From: Nyssa sinensis
Lineage: Eukaryota; Streptophyta; Magnoliopsida; Cornales; Nyssaceae
DNA: 64,000 nt
Direction: 5' to 3'
NCBI GenBank assembly: GCA_008638375.1
Contig: CM018032.1
Span: 8,415,001 to 8,479,000 of the forward strand
This document shows, piece by piece, positions 15,888 to 30,900 of the stretch. The notes below the pieces were generated by a model. The model saw nothing but the letters and a program-made list of their open reading frames with translations, did no database searches and was not told the DNA's origin. Positions within the stretch are counted from its first letter, which is position 1. Each line of letters begins with the position of its first letter. Made by a program: the position numbers and the translations under genes.

Positions 15888-17474
15888 GCCTTTTTAGTTC
15901 CCTGAGGTATGTTAAGATTTTGTTGAAAGTGGTGTTGTGAGATGGTACTACGCTATTGCTTCACCGGCTTCATATCCTCTACAACAGCTAGTTTTTTTCT
16001 TTAAAATTTTTATGATTAGCTTTTGAATCATTGTAAGCTGTGAATTTTATTTATTTATTCTAAATAATTTAGTAATATCTGTATACAGTACCTAAAAAAA
16101 ACACAAAATAACATCATTACGATATATATGGTCTTTAACAAAAAACAGTTGTCTTTGTTGTATTCCAGTGAACTTTAGCCAAGATATGTTTAAGGATTCT
16201 GATTTTACTGTTTCATGGTTTTGTTTTTTCTTTATCTGGATAATGATGACGTAAACACCTTGTTGTGATAGTAAGGTGACTTTTTCATTCTTTATCTGGA
16301 TAGTAGACTTTATTTCTTTGAGTTACGTTTGTGTGTTTACTCTAAGAACTGAAAAGGAGATCGAAGGAAGGATAACATTAAATTACGTAGGAGAGAGAAT
16401 AAGAGAGGAGGAAATGAAGCCTAATCCCTTGTTTATTTTTGAATAATTAATAATGGTTAAAAAATAAAATAATAGTGAGAAAAAAATGAGATGTTTTATT
16501 ATACCAGTAAAAAATATAAAATATAAAATTTATTTATTTTAAAAAATAAAATTAAAATAGATAATCATTAACTCTTTAATTTATTTTCTTGTCTCTTTTT
16601 TAATAAAAATTATATGTATCAGTTTAAGTCAATTCAAGAATATTACATAATTACAACACTTTTGAAGGAAGAATCAAAAAAAAAAAATAGGGGTTAAAAG
16701 ATTCTTCCCCCCACCCTCCCCCATTTCTTTTCCTTTGTTTTTTCTAAATTAATCATAAAATAAATTATTATCCTTTCCTCTTCTTTATTTTTTTTTTCCC
16801 AACTCTCTCAATCAAGCAAGGTATAAATGTTGTAATAAAGTACGAAAAATATTACTGTAAACTCATTTAAGACAAATTGTTTTAACCATTAAATGATCTT
16901 GAGATTGACTTATTATTTATCTCAACTACTTTATTTATAGTTCTAAACAATCAAATGATTAAAAATCTTATCTCATATTAACTCAAACTTATAATAGTAT
17001 TACTCATGTTAACCTGAAGCCATAAATGTATTTATATCTTTATTGTTACATTTATTATAGGCATTATAATCTGTTACAGCATTTAATATGAAGAAATAAA
17101 TACATACTACAGCTGTAAATATTTAATATGTAACACTTGTTCATTAGGTGGACCTGTAACCAAATCAATTAAAATTTAAGAATGATTTTATAACAAACAC
17201 TCCGAATTAACATGTAATTTATCCTTAACTTAAATCTTGGTTTACATTGATTTGGTTGAGTTGAAGTCGAGCTTATGAGGAACCAAAATCGGCTAGAGCA
17301 CTCATTGATTTAATACACCATTCATTCATTTCAATGTTTCACTCCGATTATTTAACTATTATCTTGCTAGCATTTTTTTTTTTTTTTTCAGTCATCTTTT
17401 CAATTAAATATGCTTCCATGGGAGGTTGTTTATAATGTTGCAAGTTGCTGCAACAAGTATGCAATTCTTCATTG
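15888..17474. other. Upstream region of ADH-2, no gene
   Basis: AT-rich 5' flank ending at the copia insertion. It includes about 320 bases (16082-16400) absent from the ADH-1 upstream region but present in ADH-3, and a C-rich patch near 16705-16725. No reading frame of note. Confidence 0.5.
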
Positions 17475-17479
17475 CAACC
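17475..17479. other. Target site duplication, left, copia A
   Basis: CAACC precedes the element and CAACT follows it at 22602-22606. The empty site upstream of ADH-1 reads CAACC then AGCTAGCTC. The 5-bp duplication with one later change fits a copia insertion. Confidence 0.8.
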
Positions 17480-17746
17480 TGTAACAAAATGAACAGAGGA
17501 ATGCAGAGAAGAAAACGCCCAAAAAATGGAGAGAAAATATTCTCTGATCTAATTTATTTAAAATTGTACACTCAGTCGTCTATATACAATTACAAAAGGA
17601 ATCTTCTAACAACCTATAAAAGGAAAAATAAGTTATTGTCCCTCTGTACAGCTCAGCAAACAGAAATGTAAATAATGGAAAAATAACAGAAGAATGAAAA
17701 TCATCCTTCTTCAATAATGGACACTTTCCCTTTAATCGAATGTGAT
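17480..17746 (-). repeat. Copia A 3' LTR (truncated at its inner end)
   Basis: 267 bases matching the 286-base LTR at 22316-22601, with about 20 differences by eye (roughly 8%). A deletion of about 29 bases at 17746/17747 removed the LTR start and the polypurine tract that copia B still has. Confidence 0.85.
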
Positions 17747-20700
17747 CCACAAGATGGAGAGTGGAGATTGAGAACTCCCATCTTGGATAAGTGAGAGTGA
17801 AGAACAACAGATGGCAAAGCTTTAGTCAAAAGATCAGCCAATTGTTTGCAGGTTGGAACATAAAATGTTTTGATGCTACCCTCTTGAATTTTGTCACGGA
17901 TCAAGTGACAGTCAAGCTCGATGTGTTTCGTCATCTCGTGGAAGATAGGGTTGGCGGCAATGTGGATGGCAGCCTGGTTATCACAATGCAAGGCAACGGC
18001 TTGAGGATGAGAAACCTGAAGAGCAGAAAGTATAAAAGGCAGCTAGGTGAGCTCACAACATGTAGCTGCCATCGATCGATACTCAACCTCGGCTGAGGAT
18101 CGAGAAACAATGGATTGCTTCTTCGATTTGCATGAAATCAATGATGAACCAAGGAAGATGCAGTACCCAGTGACTGAGCGTCTGGTGTCGGGACAGAAGG
18201 CCCAATCCGAGTCCCAAAAAGCAATGAGCTGAAGTGAGGATGAGCTGGGGAGAAGTAACCCTTGACCCGGTACAACTTTGAGATACTTGAGAATTTTCTG
18301 AGCAGCACAGAGATGAATATCAGTGGGGGCAGCCATAAATTGACTCAAAGTTTGCACACTGTAACAAATGTCAGGTCAAGTAATGGTACGATAGAGAAAA
18401 CGACCAATCAATCTTCGATATACACTCGGGTCTGATAAAGGTTGGCTAGAGGATTGAGTTAACTTGATGCTTTGGTCCATGGGAACCTTAGTAGGTTTGC
18501 TGCCCAAATTTTCAGAATCAGCTAAAATGTCCAAAGTGTATTTTCTTTAACATAAATGAATACCTTGAGAGGAGCGGGCAATCTCAATGCCAAGAAAATA
18601 CCTCAAAAGAGCCGAGGTCCTTTTATCTTAAATTTGCTGGCAAAGAAGACTTTCAACTGGTTGACAAAATCAATATCATTGCTGGCCACAAGTATGTCAT
18701 CGACATACACTAGTAAAGCTGTGAAAGAACCATTATTTTCCTTTGTAAAGAGGCTATAATCAACCATTGATTGTGAAAAACCAGATTCAAGTAGTGATTG
18801 AGAAAATTTGGAGTACCATTGCCTCGAAGCTTGCTTGAGGCCATATAAAGTTTTTGTAGTTTACATAATTGAGTGGGTGTCCCTTTGGTATAACTAGGAG
18901 GTTTCTTTATGTAAATATCCTCATGTAAATTTCCATGTAAAAAGGCATTATTTACATCAAATTGATGTAAATGCCAGCCCTTAACTGAAGCAATTGCTAA
19001 AAGGCATCTCACAGTCACTAACTTGGCAATAGGAGAGAATGTCTCATGATAATCTACCCTTTCAAGTTGTGTGTAGCCCTTGGCTACCAAACGGGCCTTC
19101 AATCTCTCAACAGACCCATTTGAATGGTACTTTATTTTGTAAACATATTTATAATTGATGGGCACTTTCTTTGCTGGCAAATCTGTAAGTTGCCATGTGT
19201 TGTTGGCTTCTAAGGCAGCCAGTTCTGCATCCATGGCTTGACACCATCTTGGATGTTTGAGGGCTTGTTTGTATGTTTGTGGTTCAAAATGGGTGGAAAT
19301 GGTAGTGGAGAAAGCTTGGTAAGAAGGGGAAAAAACATGATAAGATAAGCTATTAGCAAGTGAGAAAGGAGTACTATAGGACCTAGCTGCTTGGGCAACA
19401 GCTGGCTGGAGGAAGTGAGAGCTTTCTGTTGACAATGACAATCCTGCAGAAATTTGGGTGCACGCCTAGTTCTGGTAGACCTACGAGGGAGAGGAGGAGG
19501 TGATGGGGGTGGGGAAGGAATGGCAGATTGGTGAAGTGGTGAGGAAGATGGAGAATGAGAGGAAGAGATAGGCTGAGTTATCTCAAGAGAATGATCAGGT
19601 AGTGAAGGAGTTGGAAAGGTACTGGAATACTGAGAAGCAAGAAGGGGTGAAGGTGAGTTCTGTAAGGAAAAATTAAAAGGTGTGGGTGTGATGAGAGGGA
19701 TAGAAGGAATAGGAGATGTATCAGGAAGTGAGATGCTTGTATTGAATGGAAAAACTCTTTCATGAAACACAACATCCCGAAAAATAAAAATCTGTTCAGT
19801 TTGTAAATCTTACAATTTGTAGCCTTTCATTCCGAAAAGGTAACCCAGAAATACACTTTTCCTACCTCTCGGATCGAACTTCTTTCTTCCATGAGATTAG
19901 GTGGAAGCAAAACTAAGGCATCTGAAAACTCTCACATGATGGTAAATGGGTGGCTTATGAAAAAGACTTTCAAAGGGAGTTTTATTATGAAGTAATGGTG
20001 TAGGTGTTCTATTAATAATGTAAACAGCAGTTAGGATGCAATCACTCCAGTATTTAAGTGGAATATTGGACTGGAATCTTAAGGCCTGAGCCACATTCAT
20101 GATGTGTTGGTGTTTTCGCTCAACTATCCCATTTTTTGGGGTGTTTCGACACAACTAGTTTGGTGGATAATACCCTTAGATTTAAGAAAATCTGTCATAA
20201 GGAGTTCCTTGCCATTATCACTTCTGAACATTTTAATTCTGGTCTGAAATTGAGTTTCAATTAAGTAGTAAAAACTTTCAATACAAGATCTCACATCAGA
20301 TTTATGTTTGAGCATGTAGATCCATGTGGTCCTTGAGAAATCATCAACAAGGGTAAGAAAAAATCGAGAACCATCAATGGCAATTGTGGGGTTTGGACCC
20401 TAGATGTCACAGTGAACAATATCAAAAGCATTAAGAGATTTATTGGTGGAAATTGGAAAAGAGAGTCGGTGTTGCTTGGCCAAAAGGCAAACACAGCAAG
20501 GAGATGTATTGGAAGAACTCAGGTTTTGTTTTACAAGAGGATCATCAATTAAAAGAAGCCTAGAAAATGAAATGTGCCCAAGTCTACAATACCACAAATC
20601 AAAAGTGGAATCCTTGTGTGTAACAGAAGCACTAAGAAGTTGGTATTTATGAAGGAAAGCTGGTAAAACATCAACCAAAGCTGAGGGTGACACACCAAAT

Positions 20701-22279
20701 CGTAGCAAGTGATGCAGACCATCCCTTACTTCGCCCATCCCAATCGTTGTCCAAGATGTTAAGTCCTATACAAAACATGAATGAGAAAAGAAAATAAGGC
20801 AGCAAGAAGAATGAAGAGCAAGCCTTTTAGCAGAAATTAAATTGAAATTGAAAAAGGGGGCACAAAGCACATTTTGAAGGACTAAATTCTCGGATAAGTG
20901 CACAACACCAATGTGAGTAACAGGGACAGCTGTACCATTAAGTAATTTAACTAAAGAAGATACAGTGGCCGTGATGGATGAATAAAGAGAGGGGCAACAG
21001 ATCATGTGATATGTTGCTCCAGTGTCTATTATCCAAGGGGTGGTGTGTGTTTGGGTTGATAAACAAGTAACCATACCAAAAACTTTAGAGTTAGTGACAT
21101 GCTGAGAAGATGGGGAAGGTTGAGTAACAGACATGGTGGCCATGGCTGAACTGGTGTCCTTACAATGCAACAAAGCTAGTAGTTGATTATATTGACCCTT
21201 GGTAAGAGCCAAAGTCTCAGAGGACTCTTCATCATGATCATCAACAGAACATGTTCGAGAAGGAGCAACAGCAGCAGCAACAAAGTTCTTGTTTTTGCCA
21301 TGAAGTTTATGGCCATGGGGTATCCGTTTAATTTGTAACATTTCTCAACAGAATGGACAGACATATTGCAGTGAGTACACAAAGCTGGGGTTGCATTTCT
21401 TACTTCGAAGCAATTCTCAAGAGTGTGACCCTGGATTTTGCAATGAGTGCAATAAGGACGAGTTGGTTTCTGAGCTACAGAGTTATGAAATTTCTAGGCA
21501 GGTTTGGAAGAAGAGAGGTTGGTTTTAGCCATCATGGCCATGAGGTCAGAGTTAGAGGGTTGGGTAAGCATGAGATGTTGTCGTTCTTGCTGTTGAATCA
21601 TGGAGAAAAATCGATTAAGAGGGGGTAGGGGTTCAAGAAGCATAATCTGATCTCTAGAAGGGGAATAAGAATCAGATAAACCCATTAAAAATTGTATGAC
21701 ACAATCACGATCGTATCAATCATTTAAGACCTTCAGTTTGCCACAATCACAAACAGGTATAGGGTCATAGATAGCCAATTCATCCCATAAAATTTTTAAG
21801 CGGCCAAAATAAGTGCTAATGGAATCCTGACCTTGAGAGAGGCTAGCAAGATCCCGTTTGAGTTGAAATATGCGAGAACCATTTTGTTGAGTAAAACGGT
21901 CCTAAAGTTCAAGCTAGAGAGTGTGAGAATCATCGACCAAAGCAAGACTGGATTTAACCGAAGAACTTACAGAATTTTGAAGCCAGGAGATGACTAAATC
22001 ATTGTAACGTTCCCATGCTTCAAAAATTGGATTAGTGGCATCTTGATGGTCCCATCGATGAAACCAAGCTTGTTCTTGGCTCGAAGGGCACGGCTTACAG
22101 CTCGAGACCAACTGACATAATTGTCAGCAGTCAAGAGATCTAAAACCAAGGCAGCAGCGGGATTGTCACCGTTGTCGATGCGAAATGGGTTGAAAGGATC
22201 TGAAAAATTAAGAAACCTTTCGTTAGGATTTTTGGGGGGGAGAAGGTGTTTTAGGATTGATGTTTTCAGAGCTAGCCAT
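17701..22279 (-). pseudogene. Copia A gag-pol polyprotein, broken
   Basis: Gag begins at 22279 but a one-base length change in a G run near 22245 breaks the frame soon after. The gag domain (22323-21994) is followed by zinc-knuckle-like CTHC sequences (21340-21450), a protease with DTGA (near 21030), a pre-integrase zinc-binding region and integrase core (20738-19897), reverse transcriptase (19441-18550, YVDD near 18700) and RNase H ending near 17760. Integrase is split by a frameshift in an A run near 20135. The same break is in copia B, so the element was defective before the block duplicated. Cannot encode a complete polyprotein. Confidence 0.92.
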
Positions 22280-22300
22280 GGTGAGAAGTTTGGATCGAGG

Positions 22301-22315
22301 GGAGCTCTAATACCA
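22301..22315 (-). other. Copia A primer binding site
   Basis: Directly inside the 5' LTR the minus strand reads TGGTATTAGAGCTCC, one base from the TGGTATCAGAGC complementary to the 3' end of initiator methionine tRNA, the usual primer of plant copia elements. Confidence 0.85.
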
Positions 22316-22601
22316 TGTAACAAAATGAAGAAGAGAGGAATGCAGAGAAGAAAATGTCCAGAAAATGGAGAGAAAATATTCTCTGATCTAATTTATTCAA
22401 AACTTTACACTCAGTCATCTATATACAATTACAAAATGAATCTTCTAACAACTTATAAAAGGAAAAATACATTAATGTCCCTCTGTATAACTCAGCAAAC
22501 AGAAATGTAAATAACAGAAAAATAATGGAAGAATGGAAATCATCCTTCTTCAATAATGGACACTTTCCCTTTATTCGAATATGATGTATTATGCTCCAAT
22601 A
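22316..22601 (-). repeat. Copia A 5' LTR
   Basis: 286 bases. In element orientation it begins TATTGGAGCATAATAC and ends TTGTTACA, so the usual TG...CA termini are TA...CA. Copia B has the same TA start, so the change is ancestral to the duplication. Confidence 0.88.
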
Positions 22602-22629
22602 CAACTAGCTAGCTCAGTGGGAGGCAATT

Positions 22630-22815
22630 TGTTTTTACCTTAGATAAATTACACTTAATTTCTCTTGAGGTTTTTAATAATTATAAATATTTTTTTAAAA
22701 ATTTTTGAAATCATACTGACATGTCTTACTTGTACTGATAAATTACAAATATCTTCCATTTAGTCCAATTTTTTTTTCTTAAAATGACAAAAGTGCACCA
22801 TTCAATTTTTTTTAA
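22630..22815. mobile_element. Foldback element, left arm only
   Basis: Left arm of the FB element found whole at 32775-33215, cut at 22815 by the duplication junction. Confidence 0.55.
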
Positions 22816-22826
22816 CTGTAGATGCC

Positions 22827-23648
22827 CTAACTCCTCAAATTCACCAGTCATATCTAATTTAACTTCCATTGCTTGGACTAGGATGCATACATTATCAACC
22901 ATAATCTTCACCCAAGCGTTTGCATGTTTTTATTCTTCCATGCATTGATATCCCCTTTTAGTAGTATTCAAGTGCAGGGTGTGGCTTTAATCAAACTGGC
23001 AATTAAGTGAAGCAAACTGGCAAGAGAACCAAAATGTAAAGTGATCGAATCTGGCAAGAGAACCAAATTGACAAATCCAAAACAAACCTATGCGTGTTCT
23101 AATGGGGATACCTTTTTCGTTCAGATGGGACTCTTCGAACAAAAAGACTATTAGAATTGCAAAATTATCTAAGATAAAATCATCACAAACAAGTTATAAA
23201 AAATCTAAATAAATTCATGACAATCCTCCAACAAGTTGATACAAGTTTTTATAATAGATACGTCAGAACCCTTATCCACTAGAGTTAAAACTTCAGTTAG
23301 CCCAATAATCAAGAGAAGTTATGGTTACTCAAAATAGTATCACTATGCATGAGAGATAGTGGGTAATTTCTTGAAATTTACCCCGTTAGTCTACTATAAA
23401 ATACACGTAAATTTTATATAATATAATAATATATATTTGCAAAACAAAGATGCAGGATGTGTACCACTTTAAGTCTCCAAAGAGACTTGCTTACAATATG
23501 ATGACAGTTTCTAAGTATTATGTCCACGAAGAGTAGCTTGGACATTTATGCGAAAAAACACCAGAATGACAACCTTTTTTATTATCATCTTATCAGAAGA
23601 TGCAGAGGTTAAGTTCATCAGATACTAGACCTCCATGTGTTTCCATTT
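22827..23648. other. 3' flank of ADH-3, no gene
   Basis: Nearly identical to 12658-13473. The last few hundred bases probably include the 3' UTR. The minus-strand frame spanning 22726-22911 crosses the duplication junction and is fortuitous. Confidence 0.5.
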
Positions 23649-25987
<2,339 letters not shown>

Positions 25988-26049
25988 CTCTTCCTTTTTT
26001 CCTTCTTTACTGACTGATGAAAACAAAGTGAGACAATCTGATATTCCTA

Positions 26050-26062
26050 CTACATATATAAA
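26050..26062 (-). promoter_or_regulatory. Putative TATA element of ADH-3
   Basis: Minus-strand TTTATATATG at the same distance from the start codon as in ADH-2. Inferred. Confidence 0.4.
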
Positions 26063-27617
26063 GCCTTTTGAGTTCCCTGAGGTATGTTAAGATTTTGTTG
26101 AAAGTGGTGTTGTGAGATGGTACTACGCTATTGCTTCACCGGCTTCATATCCTCTACAACAGCTAGTTTTTTTCTTTAAAATTTTTATGATTAGCTTTTG
26201 AATCATTGTAAGCTGTGAATTTTATTTATTTATTCTAAATAATTTACTAATATCTGTATACAGTACCTAAAAAAAACACAAAATAACATCATTACGATAT
26301 TTATTGTCTTTAACAAAAAACAGTTGTCTTTGTTGTATTCCAGTGAACTTTAGCCAAGATATGTTTAAGGATTCTGATTTTACTGTTTCATGGTTTTGTT
26401 TTTTCTTTATCTGGATAATGATGACGTAAACACCTTGTTGTGATAGTAAGGTGACTTTTTCATTCTTTATCTGGATAGTAGACTTTATTTCTTTGAGTTA
26501 CGTTTGTGTGTTTACTCTAAGAACTGAAAAGGAGATCGAAGGAAGGATAACATTAAATTACGTAGGAGAGAGAATAAGAGAGGAGGAAATGAAGCCTAAT
26601 CCCTTGTTTATTTTTGAATAATTAATAATGGTTAAAAAATAAAATAATAGTGAGAAAAAAATGAGATGTTTTATTATACCAGTAAAAAATATAAAATATA
26701 AAATTTATTTATTTTAAAAAATAAAATTAAAATAGATAATCATTAACTCTTTAATTTATTTTCTTGTCTCTTTTTTAATAAAAATTATATGTATCAGTTT
26801 AAGTCAATTCAAGAATATTACATAATTACAACACTTTTGAAGGAAGAATCAAAAAAAAAAAATAGGGGTTAAAAGATTCTTCCCCCCACCCTCCCCCATT
26901 TCTTTTCCTTTGTTATTTCTAAATTAATCATAAAATAAATTATTATCCTTTCCTCTTCTTTATTTTTTTTCCCAACTCTCTCAATCAAGCAAGGTATAAA
27001 TGTTGTAATAAAGTACAAAAAATATTACTGTAAACTCATTTAAGACAAATTGTTTTAACCATTAAATGGTCTTGAGATTGACTTATTATTTATCTCAACT
27101 ACTTTATTTATAGTTCTAAACAATCAAATGATTAAAAATCTTATCTCATGTTAACCTGAAGCCATAAATGTATTTATATCTTTATTGTTACATTTATTAT
27201 AGGCATTAAAATCTGTTACAGCATTTAATATGAAGAAATAAATACATACTACAGCTGTAAATATTTAATATGTAACACTTGTTCATTAGGTGGACCTGTA
27301 ACCAAATCAATTAAAATTTAAGAATGATTTTATAACAAACACTCCGAATTAACATGTAATTTATCCTTAACTTAAATCTTGGTTTACATTGATTTGGTTG
27401 AGTTGAAGTCGAGCTTATGAGGAACCAAAATCGGCTAGAGCACTCATTGATTTAATACACCATTCATTCATTTCAATGTCTCACTCCGATTATTTAACTA
27501 TTATCTTGCTAGCATTGTTTTTTTTTTTTTTTAGTCATCTTTTCAATTAAATATGCTTCCATGGGAGGTTGTTTATAATGTTGCAAGTTGCTGCAACAAG
27601 TATGCAATTCTTCATTA
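26063..27617. other. Upstream region of ADH-3, no gene
   Basis: Matches 15888-17474 at about 99% by eye, with a small deletion near 27150. No gene. Confidence 0.5.
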
Positions 27618-27622
27618 CAACC
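27618..27622. other. Target site duplication, left, copia B
   Basis: CAACC before the element, CAACT after it (32747-32751): the same pair, with the same mismatch, as copia A. This shows that both descend from one insertion. Confidence 0.8.
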
Positions 27623-27908
27623 TGTAACAGAATGAAGAACAGAGGAATGCAGAGAAGAAAACGCCCAGAAAATGGAGAGAAAATATTCTCTGATCTAATT
27701 TGTTTAAAATTGTACACTCAGTCGTCTATATACAATTACAAAAGGAATCTTCTAACAACCTATAAAAGAAAAAATACATTATTGTCCCTCTGTACAGCTC
27801 AGTAAACAGAAATGTAAATAATGGCAAAATAACATAAGAATGAAAATCATCCTTCTTCAATAATGGACACTTTCCCTTCATTCAAATGTGATGTATTATG
27901 CTCCAATA
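27623..27908 (-). repeat. Copia B 3' LTR
   Basis: 286 bases, complete. It differs from the copia A 3' LTR by about a dozen substitutions plus a 3-base indel by eye. Confidence 0.88.
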
Positions 27909-27921
27909 CCCCCCCCCCCCC
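27909..27921 (-). other. Copia B polypurine tract
   Basis: Thirteen G in a row on the minus strand directly abutting the start of the 3' LTR, the expected place for the plus-strand primer. Confidence 0.8.
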
Positions 27922-27923
27922 AA

Positions 27924-30900
27924 CAAGATGGAGAGTGGAGATTGAAAACTCCCATCTTAGATAAGTGAGAGTGAAGAACAACAAATGGCAAAGCTTTAGT
28001 CAAAAGATCAGCCAATTGTCTGGAGGTTGGAACATAAAATGTTTTGATGCTACCCTCGTGAATTTTGTCATGGATCAAGTGACAGTCAAGCTCGATGTGT
28101 TTCGTCATCTCGTGGAAGATAGGGTTGGCGGCAATGTGGATGGCAGCCTGGTTATCACAATGCAAGGCAGCGGCTTGAGGATGAGAAACCTAAAGAGCAG
28201 AAAGTATAAAACACAGCTAGGTGAGCTCACAACAAGTAGTTGCCATCGATTGATACTCAACCTCGGCTAAGGATCGAGAAACAATGGATTGCTTCTTCGA
28301 TTTGCATGAAATCAATGATGAACCAAGGAAGATGCAGTACCCAGTGACTGAGCGTCTGGTGTCGGGACAGGAGGCCCAATCCAAGTCCCAAAAAGCAATG
28401 AGCTGAAGTGAGGATGAGCTGGGGAGAAGTAAGCCCTAACCCGGTACAGCTTTGAGATACTTGAGAATTTTCTGAGCAGCACAGAGATGAATATCAGTGG
28501 GGGCAGCCATAAATTGACTCAAAGTTTGCACACTGTAACAAATGTCAGGTCAAGTAATGGTACGATAGAGAAAACGACCAATCAATCTTCGATATACACT
28601 CGGGTCTGATAAAGGTTGGCCAGAGGATTGAGTTGGTCCATGGGAACCTTAGTAGGTTTGCTGCCCAAATTTCCAGAATCAGCTAAAATGTCCAAAGTGT
28701 ATTTTCTTTAACATAAATGAATACCTTGAGAGGAGCGGGCAATCTCAATGCCAAGAAAATACCTCAAAGAGCCGAGGTCCTTTTATCTTAAATTTGCTGG
28801 CAAGGAAGACTTTCAACTGGTTGACAGAATCAATATCATTGCTGGCCACAAGTATGTCATCGACATACACTAGTAAAGCTGTGAAAGAACCATTATTTTC
28901 CTTTGTAAAGAGGCTATAATCAACCATTGATTGTGAAAAACCAGATTCAAGTAGTGATTGAGAAAATTTGGAGTACCATTGCCTCGAAGCTTGCTTGAAG
29001 CCATATAAAGTTTTTAGTAGTTTACATAATTAAGTGGGTGTCCCTTTGGTATAACCAGGAGGTTTCTTTATGTAAATATCCTCATGTAAATCCCCATGTA
29101 AAAAGGCATTATTTACATCAAATTGATGTAAATGCCAGCCCTTAACTGAAGCAATTGCTAAAAGGCATCTCACAGTCACTAACTTGGCAATAGGAAAGAA
29201 TGTCTCATGATAATCTACCCTTTCAAGTTGTGTGTAGCCCTTGGCTACCGAGCGGGCCTTCAATCTTTCAACAGACCCATTTGAATGGTACTTTATTTTG
29301 TAAACATATTTACAATTGATGGGCACTTTCTTTGGTGGCAAATCTGTAAGTTGCCATGTGTTGTTGGCTTCTAAGGCAGCCAGTTCTGCATCCATGGCTT
29401 GACACCATCTTGGATGTTTGAGGGCTTGTTTGTATGTTTGTGGTTCAAAATGGGTGGAAATGGTAGTGGAGAAAGCTTGGTAAGAAGGGGAAAAAACATG
29501 ATAAGATAAGCTATTAGCAAGTGAGAAAGGAGTACCTTGTATAGGACCTAGCTGCTTGGGCAACAGTTGGCTGGAGGAAGTGAGAGCTTTCTGTTGACAA
29601 TGATAATCCTGCAGAAATTTGGGTGCACGCCTAGTTCTGGTAGACCTGCGAGGGAGAGGATGAGGTGGTGGGGTTGGGGAAGGAATGGCAGATTGGTGAA
29701 GTGGTGAGGAAGATGGAGAATGAGAGGAAGAGATAGGCGGAGTTATCTCAGGAGAATGATCAGGTAGTGAAGGAGTTGGAAAGGTACTGGAATACTGAGA
29801 AGCAGGAAGGGGTGAAGGTGAGTTCTGTAAGGAAAAATTAAAAGGTGTGGGTGTGATGAGAGGGATAGAAGGAATAGGAGATGTATCAGGAAGTGAGATG
29901 CTTGTATTGAATGGAAAAACTCTTTCGTGAAACACAACATCCCGAGAAATAAAAATCTGTTCAGTTTGTAAATCTAACAATTTGTAGCCTTTCATTCCAA
30001 AAGGGTAACCCAGAAATACACTTTTCCTACCTTTCGGATCGAACTTCTTTCTTCCATGAGATTAGGTGGAAGCAAAACTAAGGCATCTGAAAACTCTCAC
30101 ATGATGGTAAATAGGTGGCTTATGAAAAAGACTTTCAAAGGGAGTTTTATTATGAAGTAATGGTGTGGGTGTTCTATTAATAATGTAAACAGCAGTTAGG
30201 ATGCAATCACTCCAGTATTTAAGTGGAATATTGGATTGGAATCTTAAGGCCCAAGCCACATTCATGATGTGTTGGTGTTTTCGCTCAACTATCCCATTTT
30301 TTGGGGTGTTTCGACACAACTAGTTTGGTGGATAATACCCTTAGATTTAAGAAAATCTGTCATAAGGAGTTCCTTGCCATTATCACTTCTGAACATTTTA
30401 ATTTTGGTCTGAAATTGAGTTTCAATTAAGTAGTAAAAACTTTCAATACAAGATCTTACATTAGATTTATGTTTGAGCATGTAGATCCATGTGGTCCTTG
30501 AGAAATCATCAACAAGGGTAAGAAAAAATCGAGAACCATCAATGGCAATTGTGGGGTTTGGACCCCAGATGTCACAGTGAACAATATCAAAAGCATTAAG
30601 AGATTTATTGGTGGAAATTGGAAAAGAGAGTTGGTGTTGCTTGGCCAAAAGGCAAACACAGTAGGGAGATGTATTGGAAGAACTCGGGTTTTGTTTTACA
30701 AAAGGATCATCAATTAAAAGAAGCCGAGAAAATGAAATGTGCCCAAGTCTACAATACCACAAATCAAAAATGGAATCCTTGTGTGTAACAGAAGCACTAA
30801 GAAACTAGTATTTATGAAGGAAAGCTGGTAAAACATCAACCAAAGCTGAGGGTGACACACCAAATCGCAGCAAGTGATACAGACCATCCCTTACTTCACC

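Larger units (their letters stand above)
17480..22601 (-). mobile_element. Ty1-copia retrotransposon A (degenerate)
   Basis: A 5122-bp LTR element in minus orientation, inserted about 1.7 kb upstream of ADH-2. From the 5' side it has LTR, primer binding site, gag, protease, integrase, reverse transcriptase, RNase H and LTR. The order integrase before reverse transcriptase defines copia. The LTR next to the polypurine tract has lost its inner end together with that tract. Coding regions carry frameshifts and stops. Copia B (27623-32746) sits at the same site in the duplicated unit, so one insertion was copied with the block. Confidence 0.95.

Noticed and set aside
17791..18232. Plus-strand frames inside the copia elements (also 21353-21628, 22121-22510, 27965-28270 and 31348-31792)
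   Set aside because: Antisense to recognisable minus-strand retrotransposon domains.
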